This document shows positions 41,169 to 48,388 of a stretch of 64,000 nt of DNA, in pieces (positions within the stretch are counted from its first letter, which is position 1; every line of letters starts with the position of its first letter). Origin of the DNA: Herpetosiphon geysericola (GTDB lineage: Bacteria > Chloroflexota > Chloroflexia > Chloroflexales > Herpetosiphonaceae); NCBI RefSeq assembly GCF_001306135.1, contig NZ_LGKP01000011.1:124001-188000 (forward strand), written 5' to 3'. The notes beneath the pieces were generated by a model that worked only from the letters and a program-made list of their open reading frames with translations, ran no database searches and was not told the DNA's origin. The position numbers and the translations under genes are program-made.

Positions 41169-43259
41169 ATGGTGGCTCCTTCTGCGCTTGCGTTAATTTT
41201 GCCTGCTGGTATGCCTTTGGCAACCGCGTTGATGATCGTCAATCAACGCCACGTCGATTGGCTGGTGATTACGCCTACGCCCAACCCCAAAGAGGGCGAT
41301 GCTGCCACGTTGATTGCTGTGGCTGAGCTGAAGCAAAGCAATGTTTCAGTCGTCGGGGCCTTGGCTGGCGTTACGGTCACGATCATCCGCATTTTTCCAG
41401 ATCGCACTGCGCATTGGCAGAGCGACCCGGTTGTACCCAAACATACCGACGATTATCGCGGCACAGATGAGACTGGGACTGTAGCTCCGCCGCCAACAAA
41501 CCAATTGCGGGTGATCAATGCTGCACTCTATTATGCAGATGATCCGCCTGATTTGGTTGCTGCGACTTCGACTTTAGCACTAGCAGGCCGCTATCATTTG
41601 CGGATTAATATTGGCCAGCGCCGCAGCGATTCGCGGATAGCTACTGCTGAAGCCTTGCCAACGCCCGAAACAAACGAGGATTTGCCTTTATTTATCAGTG
41701 TGTCGAGCAAAGGCCAGTATGTGGTGTTTGATGCACCGATGCATCATTTGAGTTTGCCACCAAGCGGCGATAGCCAAACCATCCAATTTAGTCTGACTGC
41801 CAACCAAGTGATCGATGATCTGCCTCTGTGGATTAATGTTTATTATAATTGGACTCTGCTGCAAACGCTTGAATTGCATTTCAAAATCACCCCCGTTGAG
41901 AGCGATTTGCCAGAGCCATTATTGGCACGGGTCAGCTATTCGCGCACGGCTGGCTTTGCAGATTTAGCATCAATTCGGCCCAAGCAAATCAGCTGCACAT
42001 TAACTGGCGATGGCGAGTTTTATCGCATGAGCGTGGCATGGCCAGCTGAAGGCACAAGCACGCGCCGCGAACAACGTGGCTTGAATGTGGTGTTGCCAAT
42101 CAATGCAGCCAGCTTGAGCAATGAAATTCTCCAAGCTCGCAACACGCTCTACGATATTACTTGGCAGCCATCGTATCGCCAAGGCACGCGCGGCAAGTTG
42201 GCTGAGCGGCGCGAAAGCTTGTATCAATTGGCAGTTGTTGGTAATCGGCTGTATGCTGCGTTATTTGCCCCAAGCGGCGCAACTGCTGAACAAGCAGCAT
42301 CGTTGGCGGCCTTGCGTGCATGGCTCGAAACAATTAGCGCTGAACAAAGCCTACCAGCCTTGCAGATTATTCACCAAGGTATGCCCAGCGGCGTGCCATG
42401 GGGCTTGCTCTACCCCGAGCCAGTCAACGACCCGAACAGTGTTGATTTGAGCAAATTTTGGGGTTGTCGCTATCGTTTAGAGATTATGACCACGCAGCTG
42501 GCCCAAAATGCGCAACAAGCGCCAAGTGCTCAGCAGCAATTGCAGATTGGCGGCGGAACCTATAATTTTCGCGTGCCAATCGCCGATAGTGTGGTTGATG
42601 TAACCCAACAGCACCGTGCAGCCTTGCAAACGTGGAGTGCTAGCCGTGGCAATGTTACGCTTGATCTGCGGGAGGCTGGCGATAAAACCAGCCTTGGCCC
42701 GTTATTCAGCCAAAGCGATATTGTTTATATGTATTGCCATGGCCACACCGCCAAAACTCCCGATGATACCTCGGATTGGGTGGCCAAGTTTCGTGATCAG
42801 ATGGCGCGTTTGGATGAAGGTGTGCGCAGCAAATACAGCGATTTGCTGAGTTTGAGCCAAAAAGAATATCAGCCAAGTGACCCAAATAGTAGCGATAGCT
42901 GGCTGAAATGGAACCAAAGCCTGTTGCCGTTGCGCTTGCTGAGCCAATGGGGCCTGAAACTCGAACGCAAACCGTTGGTGATTTTGAATATGTGTGAATC
43001 GGCCCAAGTGCTGCCAACCTTGAGCAGCGGTTTTATTCCTTTTTTTAGCCAACTTGGCGCACGCGGTATTTTGGGCACCGAATGCCCAATGCTCGCGCCA
43101 TTTGCGGCAGCCTTTGGCCAAAAATTAATCGAACGCTTGGGTCTGGGCGAGGCGATGGGCGATATTCTGCCAGCCCTGCGGCGCTACTTTATCGAAGAAG
43201 AGCGCAACCCCTTGGGTTTGGCCTATACCTATTATGGCGATGCTGATGCCAAAGTTTAA
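41169..43259 (+). CDS. CHAT-domain caspase-like protease
   Basis: A 696-residue protein; start ATG 41169 with AGGAGGG 7 bp upstream. The C-terminal CHAT domain has the catalytic dyad His524 (VYMYCHGH) and Cys609 (VILNMCESAQ). It ends with the CHAT hallmark GILGTECPMLAPFAAAFGQ and NPLGLAYTYYGDA. Upstream comes IIHQGMPSGVPWGLLYP, and before that a beta-rich region (about 115-300) and a separate N-terminal domain of about 75 residues. CHAT proteases act in regulated cell death and defence in several bacterial systems. The next gene codes a small protein with a hydrophobic segment, a possible substrate or effector. Its last 26 bp are repeated downstream. Confidence 0.9.
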   Translation: MVAPSALALILPAGMPLATALMIVNQRHVDWLVITPTPNPKEGDAATLIAVAELKQSNVSVVGALAGVTVTIIRIFPDRTAHWQSDPVVPKHTDDYRGTDETGTVAPPPTNQLRVINAALYYADDPPDLVAATSTLALAGRYHLRINIGQRRSDSRIATAEALPTPETNEDLPLFISVSSKGQYVVFDAPMHHLSLPPSGDSQTIQFSLTANQVIDDLPLWINVYYNWTLLQTLELHFKITPVESDLPEPLLARVSYSRTAGFADLASIRPKQISCTLTGDGEFYRMSVAWPAEGTSTRREQRGLNVVLPINAASLSNEILQARNTLYDITWQPSYRQGTRGKLAERRESLYQLAVVGNRLYAALFAPSGATAEQAASLAALRAWLETISAEQSLPALQIIHQGMPSGVPWGLLYPEPVNDPNSVDLSKFWGCRYRLEIMTTQLAQNAQQAPSAQQQLQIGGGTYNFRVPIADSVVDVTQQHRAALQTWSASRGNVTLDLREAGDKTSLGPLFSQSDIVYMYCHGHTAKTPDDTSDWVAKFRDQMARLDEGVRSKYSDLLSLSQKEYQPSDPNSSDSWLKWNQSLLPLRLLSQWGLKLERKPLVILNMCESAQVLPTLSSGFIPFFSQLGARGILGTECPMLAPFAAAFGQKLIERLGLGEAMGDILPALRRYFIEEERNPLGLAYTYYGDADAKV
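43233..43258 (+). repeat. Direct repeat copy 1: the CHAT gene 3' end
   Basis: 26 bp from TATGGCGATG to AAAGTTTA, the last codons of the CHAT gene. An identical copy lies at 43627-43652 and a shortened one at 43691-43708. Confidence 0.95.
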
Positions 43260-43612
43260 TGAAGGATGAGGGATGAAGGAAAGGCAGAAATCAAAAGTCA
43301 AAAGTCAAAAAGAACAGAGAGCATAGAGCAAGGATGAATTATGAGGGATGAAGTAAAGGCAGAAGGCAGAAGGCAAAAGTCAGAAGTCAGAAGGCAAAAA
43401 GAAAAGAGAACAGAGAGCATAGAACATAATCTTAAAATCTGTGCCAATCTGTGGCTAAAAAATGGTTATTCGTGTAATTCGTGCAATTCGTGGCTAAAAA
43501 ATGTCCTTCGTGCTCTTCGTGTTCTTCGCGGTTCCGATCCTTTGTGTGCCTTCGTGGCCTTCTTAGTGCCTATTTTTAACGCAGAGGCGCAAAGAAGCAA
43601 AGGATGAAGGAT
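43260..43612. repeat. Mosaic of short degenerate repeats after the CHAT gene
   Basis: Starting at the CHAT stop: GAAGGATGAGGGATGAAGG (43261-43280), AAATCAAAAGTCAAAAGTC (43288-43308), AGAACAGAGAGCATAGAGC (43310-43330), AGGCAGAAGGCAGAAGGCAAA (43357-43399), AGAGAACAGAGAGCATAG (43405-43423), AATCTGTGCCAATCTGTGG (43436-43454), ATTCGTGTAATTCGTGCAATTCG (43468-43490), CTTCGTGCTCTTCGTGTTC (43504-43524) and AACGCAGAGGCGCAAAGAAG (43579-43597). No gene is seen. Confidence 0.92.
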
Positions 43613-43626
43613 ACTACGCCGACGAC

Positions 43627-43652
43627 TATGGCGATGCTGATGCCAAAGTTTA
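43627..43652 (+). repeat. Direct repeat copy 2 of the CHAT gene 3' end
   Basis: Identical over 26 bp to 43233-43258. It is non-coding here and ends just before the tRNA-like fragment. The 368 bp between the copies hold the repeat mosaic. Confidence 0.95.
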
Positions 43653-43659
43653 GGCGAGG

Positions 43660-43685
43660 TGGTGGAGATAGCGGGAATCGAACCC
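43660..43685 (-). pseudogene. tRNA 3' end remnant (half T-arm, acceptor strand, CCA)
   Basis: On the minus strand the segment reads GGGTTCGATTCCCGC followed by TATCTCCACCA. This is the last 26 nt of a tRNA: the three inner T-stem pairs, the T-loop TTCGATT, the acceptor 3' strand, discriminator A and encoded CCA. It resembles tRNA-Ala ends. Pairing breaks beyond the inner T-stem, and no matching 5' acceptor (TGGAGATA-like) exists about 75 bp away, so it is not a complete tRNA. Such 3' ends are classic attachment sites of integrating elements. Confidence 0.8.
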
Positions 43686-43690
43686 TTGTT

Positions 43691-43708
43691 ATGCTGCCAA
43701 AGTTTAAC
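43691..43708 (+). repeat. Shortened third copy of the CHAT 3' end repeat
   Basis: ATGCTGCCAAAGTTTAAC matches the end of the 26-bp repeat (ATGCTGATGCCAAAGTTTAA) with one 3-bp deletion. It closes a bracket around the tRNA fragment. Confidence 0.7.
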
Positions 43709-43782
43709 AGTGTTATAGTTGAGTTGACAACGAACCTTTATTTCCAGCCAAGCATCATTATTCATTGTGTGAAGGAGTTGCT

Positions 43783-44352
43783 GTGAGCGATTCAACCAAT
43801 CAAGAAGCAGTGTTGGCCAGCCAAATTCAAACGCTGGTTGAGCTTTCGGAAGATGATTTATTTCGCAAGCTTGGGATTCAGGTCAAGCAAGCTGAAGAAG
43901 CCGATGCAGCGCAATTAGAGGCAGCGCAGGCCAACGGTGCATTTGCTGAGCCAGCTGAGATTGAAATGGGCTTGGGTAAGGATTTGCGGGCCTTTGGCGC
44001 ACGCTGGTGGGCCGAAATCGAACCAAAGCTCTACAATTTGTTGTGCTCCAGCGAAAGCAGCGAGCGCAGCCAAATTTTGGCCCAATTGCCCGCAGCCAAG
44101 GGTGGCACTGCAACGGCGGTGGTCGGTGGCGATAGCGGCAACGCTGCTGCTGACAATATCGCCACGGCCTTAGCGCCATTATTAATTGGCCTCTTGCCCT
44201 TTAATTTGCCAATTATTGCCTCAGTTGGCGCGACGATTGCCGCCAAAATGATTTTGAGCTCGGGCCTAAAAACCACCTGCGATATGTGGCAAGAATCGAT
44301 TGAAGCACGCGAAGCTGCTAAAGCCAAAACCGAAGCTAAGCCTGCTGAATAA
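43783..44352 (+). CDS. Small protein with hydrophobic segment, downstream of CHAT protease
   Basis: A 189-residue protein of unknown family; start GTG 43783 with GAAGGAG 5 bp upstream. Residues 10-60 are helical and acidic. Residues 62-105 (GKDLRAFGARWWAEIEPKLYNLL, then a Ser/Glu-rich stretch) are amphipathic. A Gly/Ala-rich linker (105-122) follows, then a hydrophobic segment at 124-160 (ATALAPLLIGLLPFNLP) with the motif GATIAAKMILSSGLKTTCD, and a charged Lys/Glu/Ala tail. It follows the CHAT gene on the same strand, 523 bp away across a repeat mosaic. It might be a membrane-acting substrate of the protease; that is inference only. Confidence 0.75.
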   Translation: MSDSTNQEAVLASQIQTLVELSEDDLFRKLGIQVKQAEEADAAQLEAAQANGAFAEPAEIEMGLGKDLRAFGARWWAEIEPKLYNLLCSSESSERSQILAQLPAAKGGTATAVVGGDSGNAAADNIATALAPLLIGLLPFNLPIIASVGATIAAKMILSSGLKTTCDMWQESIEAREAAKAKTEAKPAE

Positions 44353-44373
44353 TCATAATTCAGATAGCTGATT

Positions 44374-44403
44374 AAGCGCAGCACAATCTGTTGCGCTTTT
44401 TGT
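44374..44403 (+). terminator. Terminator after the small CHAT-linked gene
   Basis: AAGCGCAGC (44374-44382) pairs with GTTGCGCTT (44390-44398), with one G-T position, followed by TTTTTG. Confidence 0.8.
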
Positions 44404-44507
44404 TTGTTAAGGGTTCGGCTATTGCACCAAATTAGCCAACAAACGTCACGGAAGTTCAGCCCAAGCAGCGCTATAATATCAAGAGTATCGATTAAAGGAT
44501 TCATGGT

Positions 44508-45005
44508 ATGACATCAATTCGTAAGTTCCTTTGGGTAAGTCTTGGGACTTTTTTCTTGATATTAGGCGTAATTGGCATTTTCGTGCCGCTGATTCCAACC
44601 ACGGGGCCGTTATTGGTCTCGGCGGCGTGCTATATGCGTGGTTCGCAACGTTGGTATAACTGGCTGATGAGCAATCGCTATTTGGGCAGTTATATTCGTA
44701 ATTTTCGCGATAAACGCGGCATGCCGTTGCGGGCTAAGATTGTCACGCTGCTTTTGCTGTGGCCAACCTTAGCCCTTTCTGCCTGGCTTAAGCCGATTTG
44801 GTGGCTTTGGCTCATTCTTTTGGCGGTGGGGATTGGGGTGTCGTGGCTGATGTGGAAGCTTCCGACGTTGCAGCTTGATCCTCAGGGTAACGCCATGCCA
44901 AGCGCTGCTGAACCCGCGCCTCATAGCCATGATCTGTCGGGTAGTAATAGCGATGCCCCGCTAAATTCGGCGGTAGATGCTCCTGTTCAACCTGGGCATC
45001 TTTGA
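44508..45005 (+). CDS. DUF454 (YbaN-like) inner-membrane protein
   Basis: A 165-residue protein. Residues 1-120 match the DUF454 family: FLWVSLGTFFLILGVIGIFVPLIPTTGPLLV, then GSQRWYNWLMSNRYLGSYIRNF and two more TMs. Members have no proven role. A TATAAT box lies at 44472-44477, without a clear -35. Beyond residue about 125 the sequence is a Ser/Pro/Asn-rich tail that family members do not need. This tail runs antisense through the conserved end of rarA, with 194 bp shared. Confidence 0.88.
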   Translation: MTSIRKFLWVSLGTFFLILGVIGIFVPLIPTTGPLLVSAACYMRGSQRWYNWLMSNRYLGSYIRNFRDKRGMPLRAKIVTLLLLWPTLALSAWLKPIWWLWLILLAVGIGVSWLMWKLPTLQLDPQGNAMPSAAEPAPHSHDLSGSNSDAPLNSAVDAPVQPGHL

Positions 45006-46191
45006 AATCGTGGGCATATTGATAGCCCGACCCATAGCCCAGCCCCTTCATCAAGCCAGTGACCGCATTGCGCAAATGCAGCGGCACTGGTTCGTTGCGG
45101 GTGGCCTCTACATCGTGAATCACTGCCCCATAGGCTCGATAAACCGCATTGCTTTTCGGTGCTTGGGCCAAATAGACTACTGCTTGGGCCAAGGCCAACG
45201 CGCCTTCACCAGTGCCCATAAAATGTACTGCCTGCTGGGCGGCAACACAAATGCCTAAGGCCAGCGGGTCGGCAAGGCCAATATCCTCGACGGCCATACG
45301 AATCACCCGCCGCGCCACATACAATGGGTCTTCGCCGCCCTCAAGCATGCGTGCCATCCAATATAACGCGCCATCGGGGTCGCTATCGCGCACCGATTTG
45401 TGTAAGGCCGAGATTGCGTCGTAATGCAATTCGCCAGTTTTATCGTAGCTGACGTTGCGGCGTTGATAGGCCTCAACAATCGCCTCCAAATCGATCAGGC
45501 GTTGGCCGTTTGGCTCGGGAACTTGGGTTAATGCTGCTGCTTCGAGTGCGGTCAAGGCTGCGCGGGCATCGCCGCTGGCCAAATGGATGAGCATATCGCG
45601 GGCTTCGGGGCTGAGTTGCACTCGCTGTTTGCCCAAGCCGCGTTCATTATCGCTCAAGGCGCGTTCAATAATCGCCTCGATTGCCTGATCATCGAGTGAT
45701 TCAAGCACAATTACCCGACAACGTGAAAGCAAGGCACGATTAATTTCAAACGAAGGATTTTCGGTAGTTGCCCCAATCAAGGTGACAGTGCCATCCTCAA
45801 CCGCTGGCAGCACTGCATCCTGTTGCGCTTTGTTCCAACGATGAATTTCATCGATAAACAACACCGTGCGCTTGCCATACATGCCGCGGCGCTCGGTGGC
45901 CTCTTTGACCACTTTGCGCAATTCGGCCACGCCTGCGCTGACTGCCGACAGTGGCTCGAAATGTGCCGAAGAAGCCCCAGCGATAATCCGCGCGAGCGTG
46001 GTTTTGCCAGTGCCAGGCGGCCCCCACAAAATCAGCGAAATCAATTGATCGCGCTCGATCAGGCGGCGCAATAACCGCCCTTCGCCGACAATTTTGGTTT
46101 GGCCTTCGTATTCGGCCAACGTGCGAGGCCGCATGCGTGCTGCCAAGGGCGCATCGTTGCTTTGGCTCGCTTGATAGCTAAATAAATCCAT
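44812..46191 (-). CDS. rarA: Replication-associated recombination protein A (MgsA/RarA AAA+ ATPase)
   Basis: A 459-residue clamp-loader-like ATPase that acts at stalled replication forks. The start of the family is SNDAPLAARMRPRTLAEYEGQ. Walker A is GPPGTGKTT, Walker B is FIDEIHRWNKAQQDA, sensor 1 is GATTENPSFE, and the C-terminal tetramerisation region has SDPDGALYWMARMLEGGEDP. The conserved end YYYPTDHGYEARVQQR is followed by a 30-residue low-complexity tail that lies opposite the YbaN-like gene. It is divergent from the sugar dehydrogenase gene, with 41 bp between the starts. Confidence 0.96.
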   Translation of the reverse strand: MDLFSYQASQSNDAPLAARMRPRTLAEYEGQTKIVGEGRLLRRLIERDQLISLILWGPPGTGKTTLARIIAGASSAHFEPLSAVSAGVAELRKVVKEATERRGMYGKRTVLFIDEIHRWNKAQQDAVLPAVEDGTVTLIGATTENPSFEINRALLSRCRVIVLESLDDQAIEAIIERALSDNERGLGKQRVQLSPEARDMLIHLASGDARAALTALEAAALTQVPEPNGQRLIDLEAIVEAYQRRNVSYDKTGELHYDAISALHKSVRDSDPDGALYWMARMLEGGEDPLYVARRVIRMAVEDIGLADPLALGICVAAQQAVHFMGTGEGALALAQAVVYLAQAPKSNAVYRAYGAVIHDVEATRNEPVPLHLRNAVTGLMKGLGYGSGYQYAHDFKDAQVEQEHLPPNLAGHRYYYPTDHGYEARVQQRLAWRYPEDQAATSEASTSATTPQSPPPKE

Positions 46192-46232
46192 GAATTGTGA
46201 TACCTTTCTTATGATGATGTTTTGGAGGTACC

Positions 46233-47489
46233 ATGCGCAAATCTCTGCTCCTGATTAGTTTGCTTGGTGTGTTGGTAGCCTGTGGCGAGCAACAAGTCGA
46301 TGCGCCAATTGCGCCGACGAGTGTGCCACTCAACCAACCAGCTGGCAGTTCCGCTACTCCACTTGCTGAAGCAACAGCAGTCATTGTACCAAGCCCTGAG
46401 CCAACAACAAGTGCTGGTAAACCAGCGCCCAACGCGCCAACCGAAGTGGTTGCGCCAACCAATCCAATTAGCTTGCCCGCTGGCTTTGGCATTAGTGTGT
46501 TTCAAAGCAAATTGACTGGCCCACGTATGCTGACGATTGGCCCAGATGGCGCGATTTATACCGCCGAACGGGGCGAAGATCGGATTGTGCGCCTGCCCGA
46601 CCGCAATGCAGATGGCTTGGCTGATGGCGTTGAGGTGATTGCTGATGGCTTCGATTCGCCATCAAGCATGATTTTCGACCAAGCTGGCAACTTGTATGTG
46701 GCTGAAACCACCAAGGTGATCAAATTAACCCAGCCTGATGCTGAGGGCAAATATACTCAGCGCCAAACGATCATCGATGGTTTGCCAGATGGTGGCCATA
46801 GCACCCGCACCTTGCTGTTTAACGCCGACGAGAGCAAACTCTACGTGGCGATCGGTTCATCGTGCAATGTTTGCGACGAAGACGACGAACGCCGTGCCGC
46901 CGTGATGGAATATGATCCCGATGGCAGCAATGGCCGAATTTATGCCAAAGGCTTGCGCAACGCCGTCGGCATTACTTGGCGGCCTGGCAGCAACGAATTA
47001 TGGGCTACCAACAATGGCCGCGATATGCTGGGCGACGATCAGCCACCTGAAACCGTTAATGTTGCCACTAGCGATGGCTTGGATTTTGGCTGGCCGCGCT
47101 GTCACTCAGGCCGCATTGCCGACCCTGAGTTTGGCAAAGCTGCCAATGCCTGCGAAGGTGTTACGCCGCCAGCAGTTGAGATGCAAGCTCATAGCGCGCC
47201 ATTGGGCCTTGCGTTTGGCAACGGCAGCAACTTCCCCGAACCCTACCAAAGCGGCTTGTTTGTGGCCTTCCATGGCTCGTGGAACCGCTCAACCCCAACT
47301 GGCTATAAAGTCGTATTTGTGCCAATCACCGATGGCAAAGCTGGCAATGCCCAAGATTTTGCCACTGGCTGGCTGACCGATGCAGGCGCAGTTTGGGGTC
47401 GTCCCGTTGATGTCATTGTTGGGCGCGACGGCAGTTTGTATATTTCAGATGATGCTGGCGGGGCGATTTACCGCGTCTTTGCCAAGTAG
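46233..47489 (+). CDS. PQQ-type sugar (glucose/sorbosone) dehydrogenase lipoprotein
   Basis: A 418-residue predicted lipoprotein: signal peptide with lipobox LVAC (Cys17), a Pro/Thr linker (about 20-75), then a six-bladed propeller. It starts LPAGFGISVFQSKLTGPRML, continues with LYVAETTKVIKL, LPDGGHSTRTLLF, LRNAVGITWRPGSNELWATNNGRDMLGDD, and FHGSWNRSTPTGYKV. These are the family marks of sorbosone/soluble glucose dehydrogenase-like proteins. Cys pairs (SCNVCDE, RCH...NACEG) may form disulfides. PQQ use is known for relatives but not proven for this branch. A clear terminator follows. Confidence 0.9.
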   Translation: MRKSLLLISLLGVLVACGEQQVDAPIAPTSVPLNQPAGSSATPLAEATAVIVPSPEPTTSAGKPAPNAPTEVVAPTNPISLPAGFGISVFQSKLTGPRMLTIGPDGAIYTAERGEDRIVRLPDRNADGLADGVEVIADGFDSPSSMIFDQAGNLYVAETTKVIKLTQPDAEGKYTQRQTIIDGLPDGGHSTRTLLFNADESKLYVAIGSSCNVCDEDDERRAAVMEYDPDGSNGRIYAKGLRNAVGITWRPGSNELWATNNGRDMLGDDQPPETVNVATSDGLDFGWPRCHSGRIADPEFGKAANACEGVTPPAVEMQAHSAPLGLAFGNGSNFPEPYQSGLFVAFHGSWNRSTPTGYKVVFVPITDGKAGNAQDFATGWLTDAGAVWGRPVDVIVGRDGSLYISDDAGGAIYRVFAK

Positions 47490-47510
47490 CCACGTCTCGA
47501 TTTGTTTACC

Positions 47511-47538
47511 AAGGGTTGTTGCATAACAACCCTTTTTT
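47511..47538 (+). terminator. Terminator after the sugar dehydrogenase
   Basis: AAGGGTTGTT (47511-47520), loop GCAT, AACAACCCTT (47525-47534), then TTTTG: a perfect 10-bp stem. Confidence 0.93.
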
Positions 47539-47803
47539 GTTTAAACCACGGCTACCCTAGCAACAGGCCAAATGCGGTTCGACCTGCATTTAACTGTAAA
47601 AAATTATTGCTGTGCTTAATCCCCTTTACGGTGGATGAATCCGGTTCAACTATTCACAACCGTGGGGGATGAAGGCTAAAGCAAGACACGACTTTGGGCA
47701 TTTTGCACAAATTGCAAACTTGACGTAGCATAGATACAAGTGATCGATTGGATCAGATTGCTTTACACTCTATCGTTCGCTGTTGGTTTGAGGAGGTCGC
47801 TGC
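47539..47803. other. Gene-free stretch, no repeat mosaic
   Basis: After the terminator this stretch shows no open frame of interest and none of the short repeat families. TTGACG near 47720 and TTTGAGGAGGT (ribosome binding site of the next gene) are the only signals seen; no convincing -10 box pairs with the TTGACG. Confidence 0.6.
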
Positions 47804-48388
47804 ATGCGTTTCGCGCTTCGCCCGTGGTTTCGCCTATTGGTTATCAATCTGTTTGTTATGGGAAGCCTGATTGCTTGTGGCCAAACCACGACTGATCCTG
47901 CTAGCGCCTACACGGTGGTTACTCCTGCAACCATTAACGCTGGCGATCCAATTCCCGCCCCCAGTTCTGAGGTTGTTTTGAGCCTCAGCGGCCTGATTGG
48001 CCAAACCAATAATGGCCAGCAGCTTGATTTCAGCATGGAAACGCTTGAACAGCTTGGGGTGGTGGAATATACGCTCACTGATCCATTCTTGGGTCGAACC
48101 GTGACCTACCAAGGGGTGTTGCTCAGCAGCATTTTCGCTGCGGCCAAGGTTGGCGATAGCGCCAAAACGGTCAAAGCCATCGCCTTGAACGACTATAGCG
48201 TTGATATTGCGATCGATGAATTGCGCAGCATGCCTGTCATCTTGGCAACCCGCTTGGATGGCGAGCGCATGGCTGTTTCGGATAAAGGCCCACTGGAAAT
48301 TGTGTTTCCATACCACGCCTATAAACTTGAGCACGAGAAATATGTGGGCATGTGGATCTGGCAGTTGCGGAGTATGGAGATTAAGTAA
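47804..48388 (+). CDS. Lipoprotein with molybdopterin-binding oxidoreductase-like domain
   Basis: A 194-residue predicted lipoprotein: long signal segment, lipobox LIAC (Cys25). The rest resembles the small sulfite-oxidase-type molybdopterin domain seen alone in some periplasmic proteins: VVLSLSGLIGQTN, YQGVLLSSIFAAAKV, IALNDYSVDIAIDEL and the end YHAYKLEHEKYVGMWIWQLRSMEI. No Cys ligand for Mo is visible in the domain, so it may bind a ligand without catalysis. It overlaps the STAS sensor gene by one base (TAATG). The pair may be a binding protein with its membrane sensor. Confidence 0.75.
   Translation: MRFALRPWFRLLVINLFVMGSLIACGQTTTDPASAYTVVTPATINAGDPIPAPSSEVVLSLSGLIGQTNNGQQLDFSMETLEQLGVVEYTLTDPFLGRTVTYQGVLLSSIFAAAKVGDSAKTVKAIALNDYSVDIAIDELRSMPVILATRLDGERMAVSDKGPLEIVFPYHAYKLEHEKYVGMWIWQLRSMEIK

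Noticed and set aside
43233-43708. Insertion sequence with target-site duplication
   Set aside because: No transposase and no terminal inverted repeats lie between the direct copies; the content is the repeat mosaic.
43660-43740. Complete tRNA gene on the minus strand
   Set aside because: Only the T-loop, acceptor 3' strand and CCA are present; no anticodon arm or matching 5' acceptor strand was found.
43724-43752. Promoter with TTGACA at 43724 for the small CHAT-linked gene
   Set aside because: No acceptable -10 hexamer at 16-19 bp; left uncalled.
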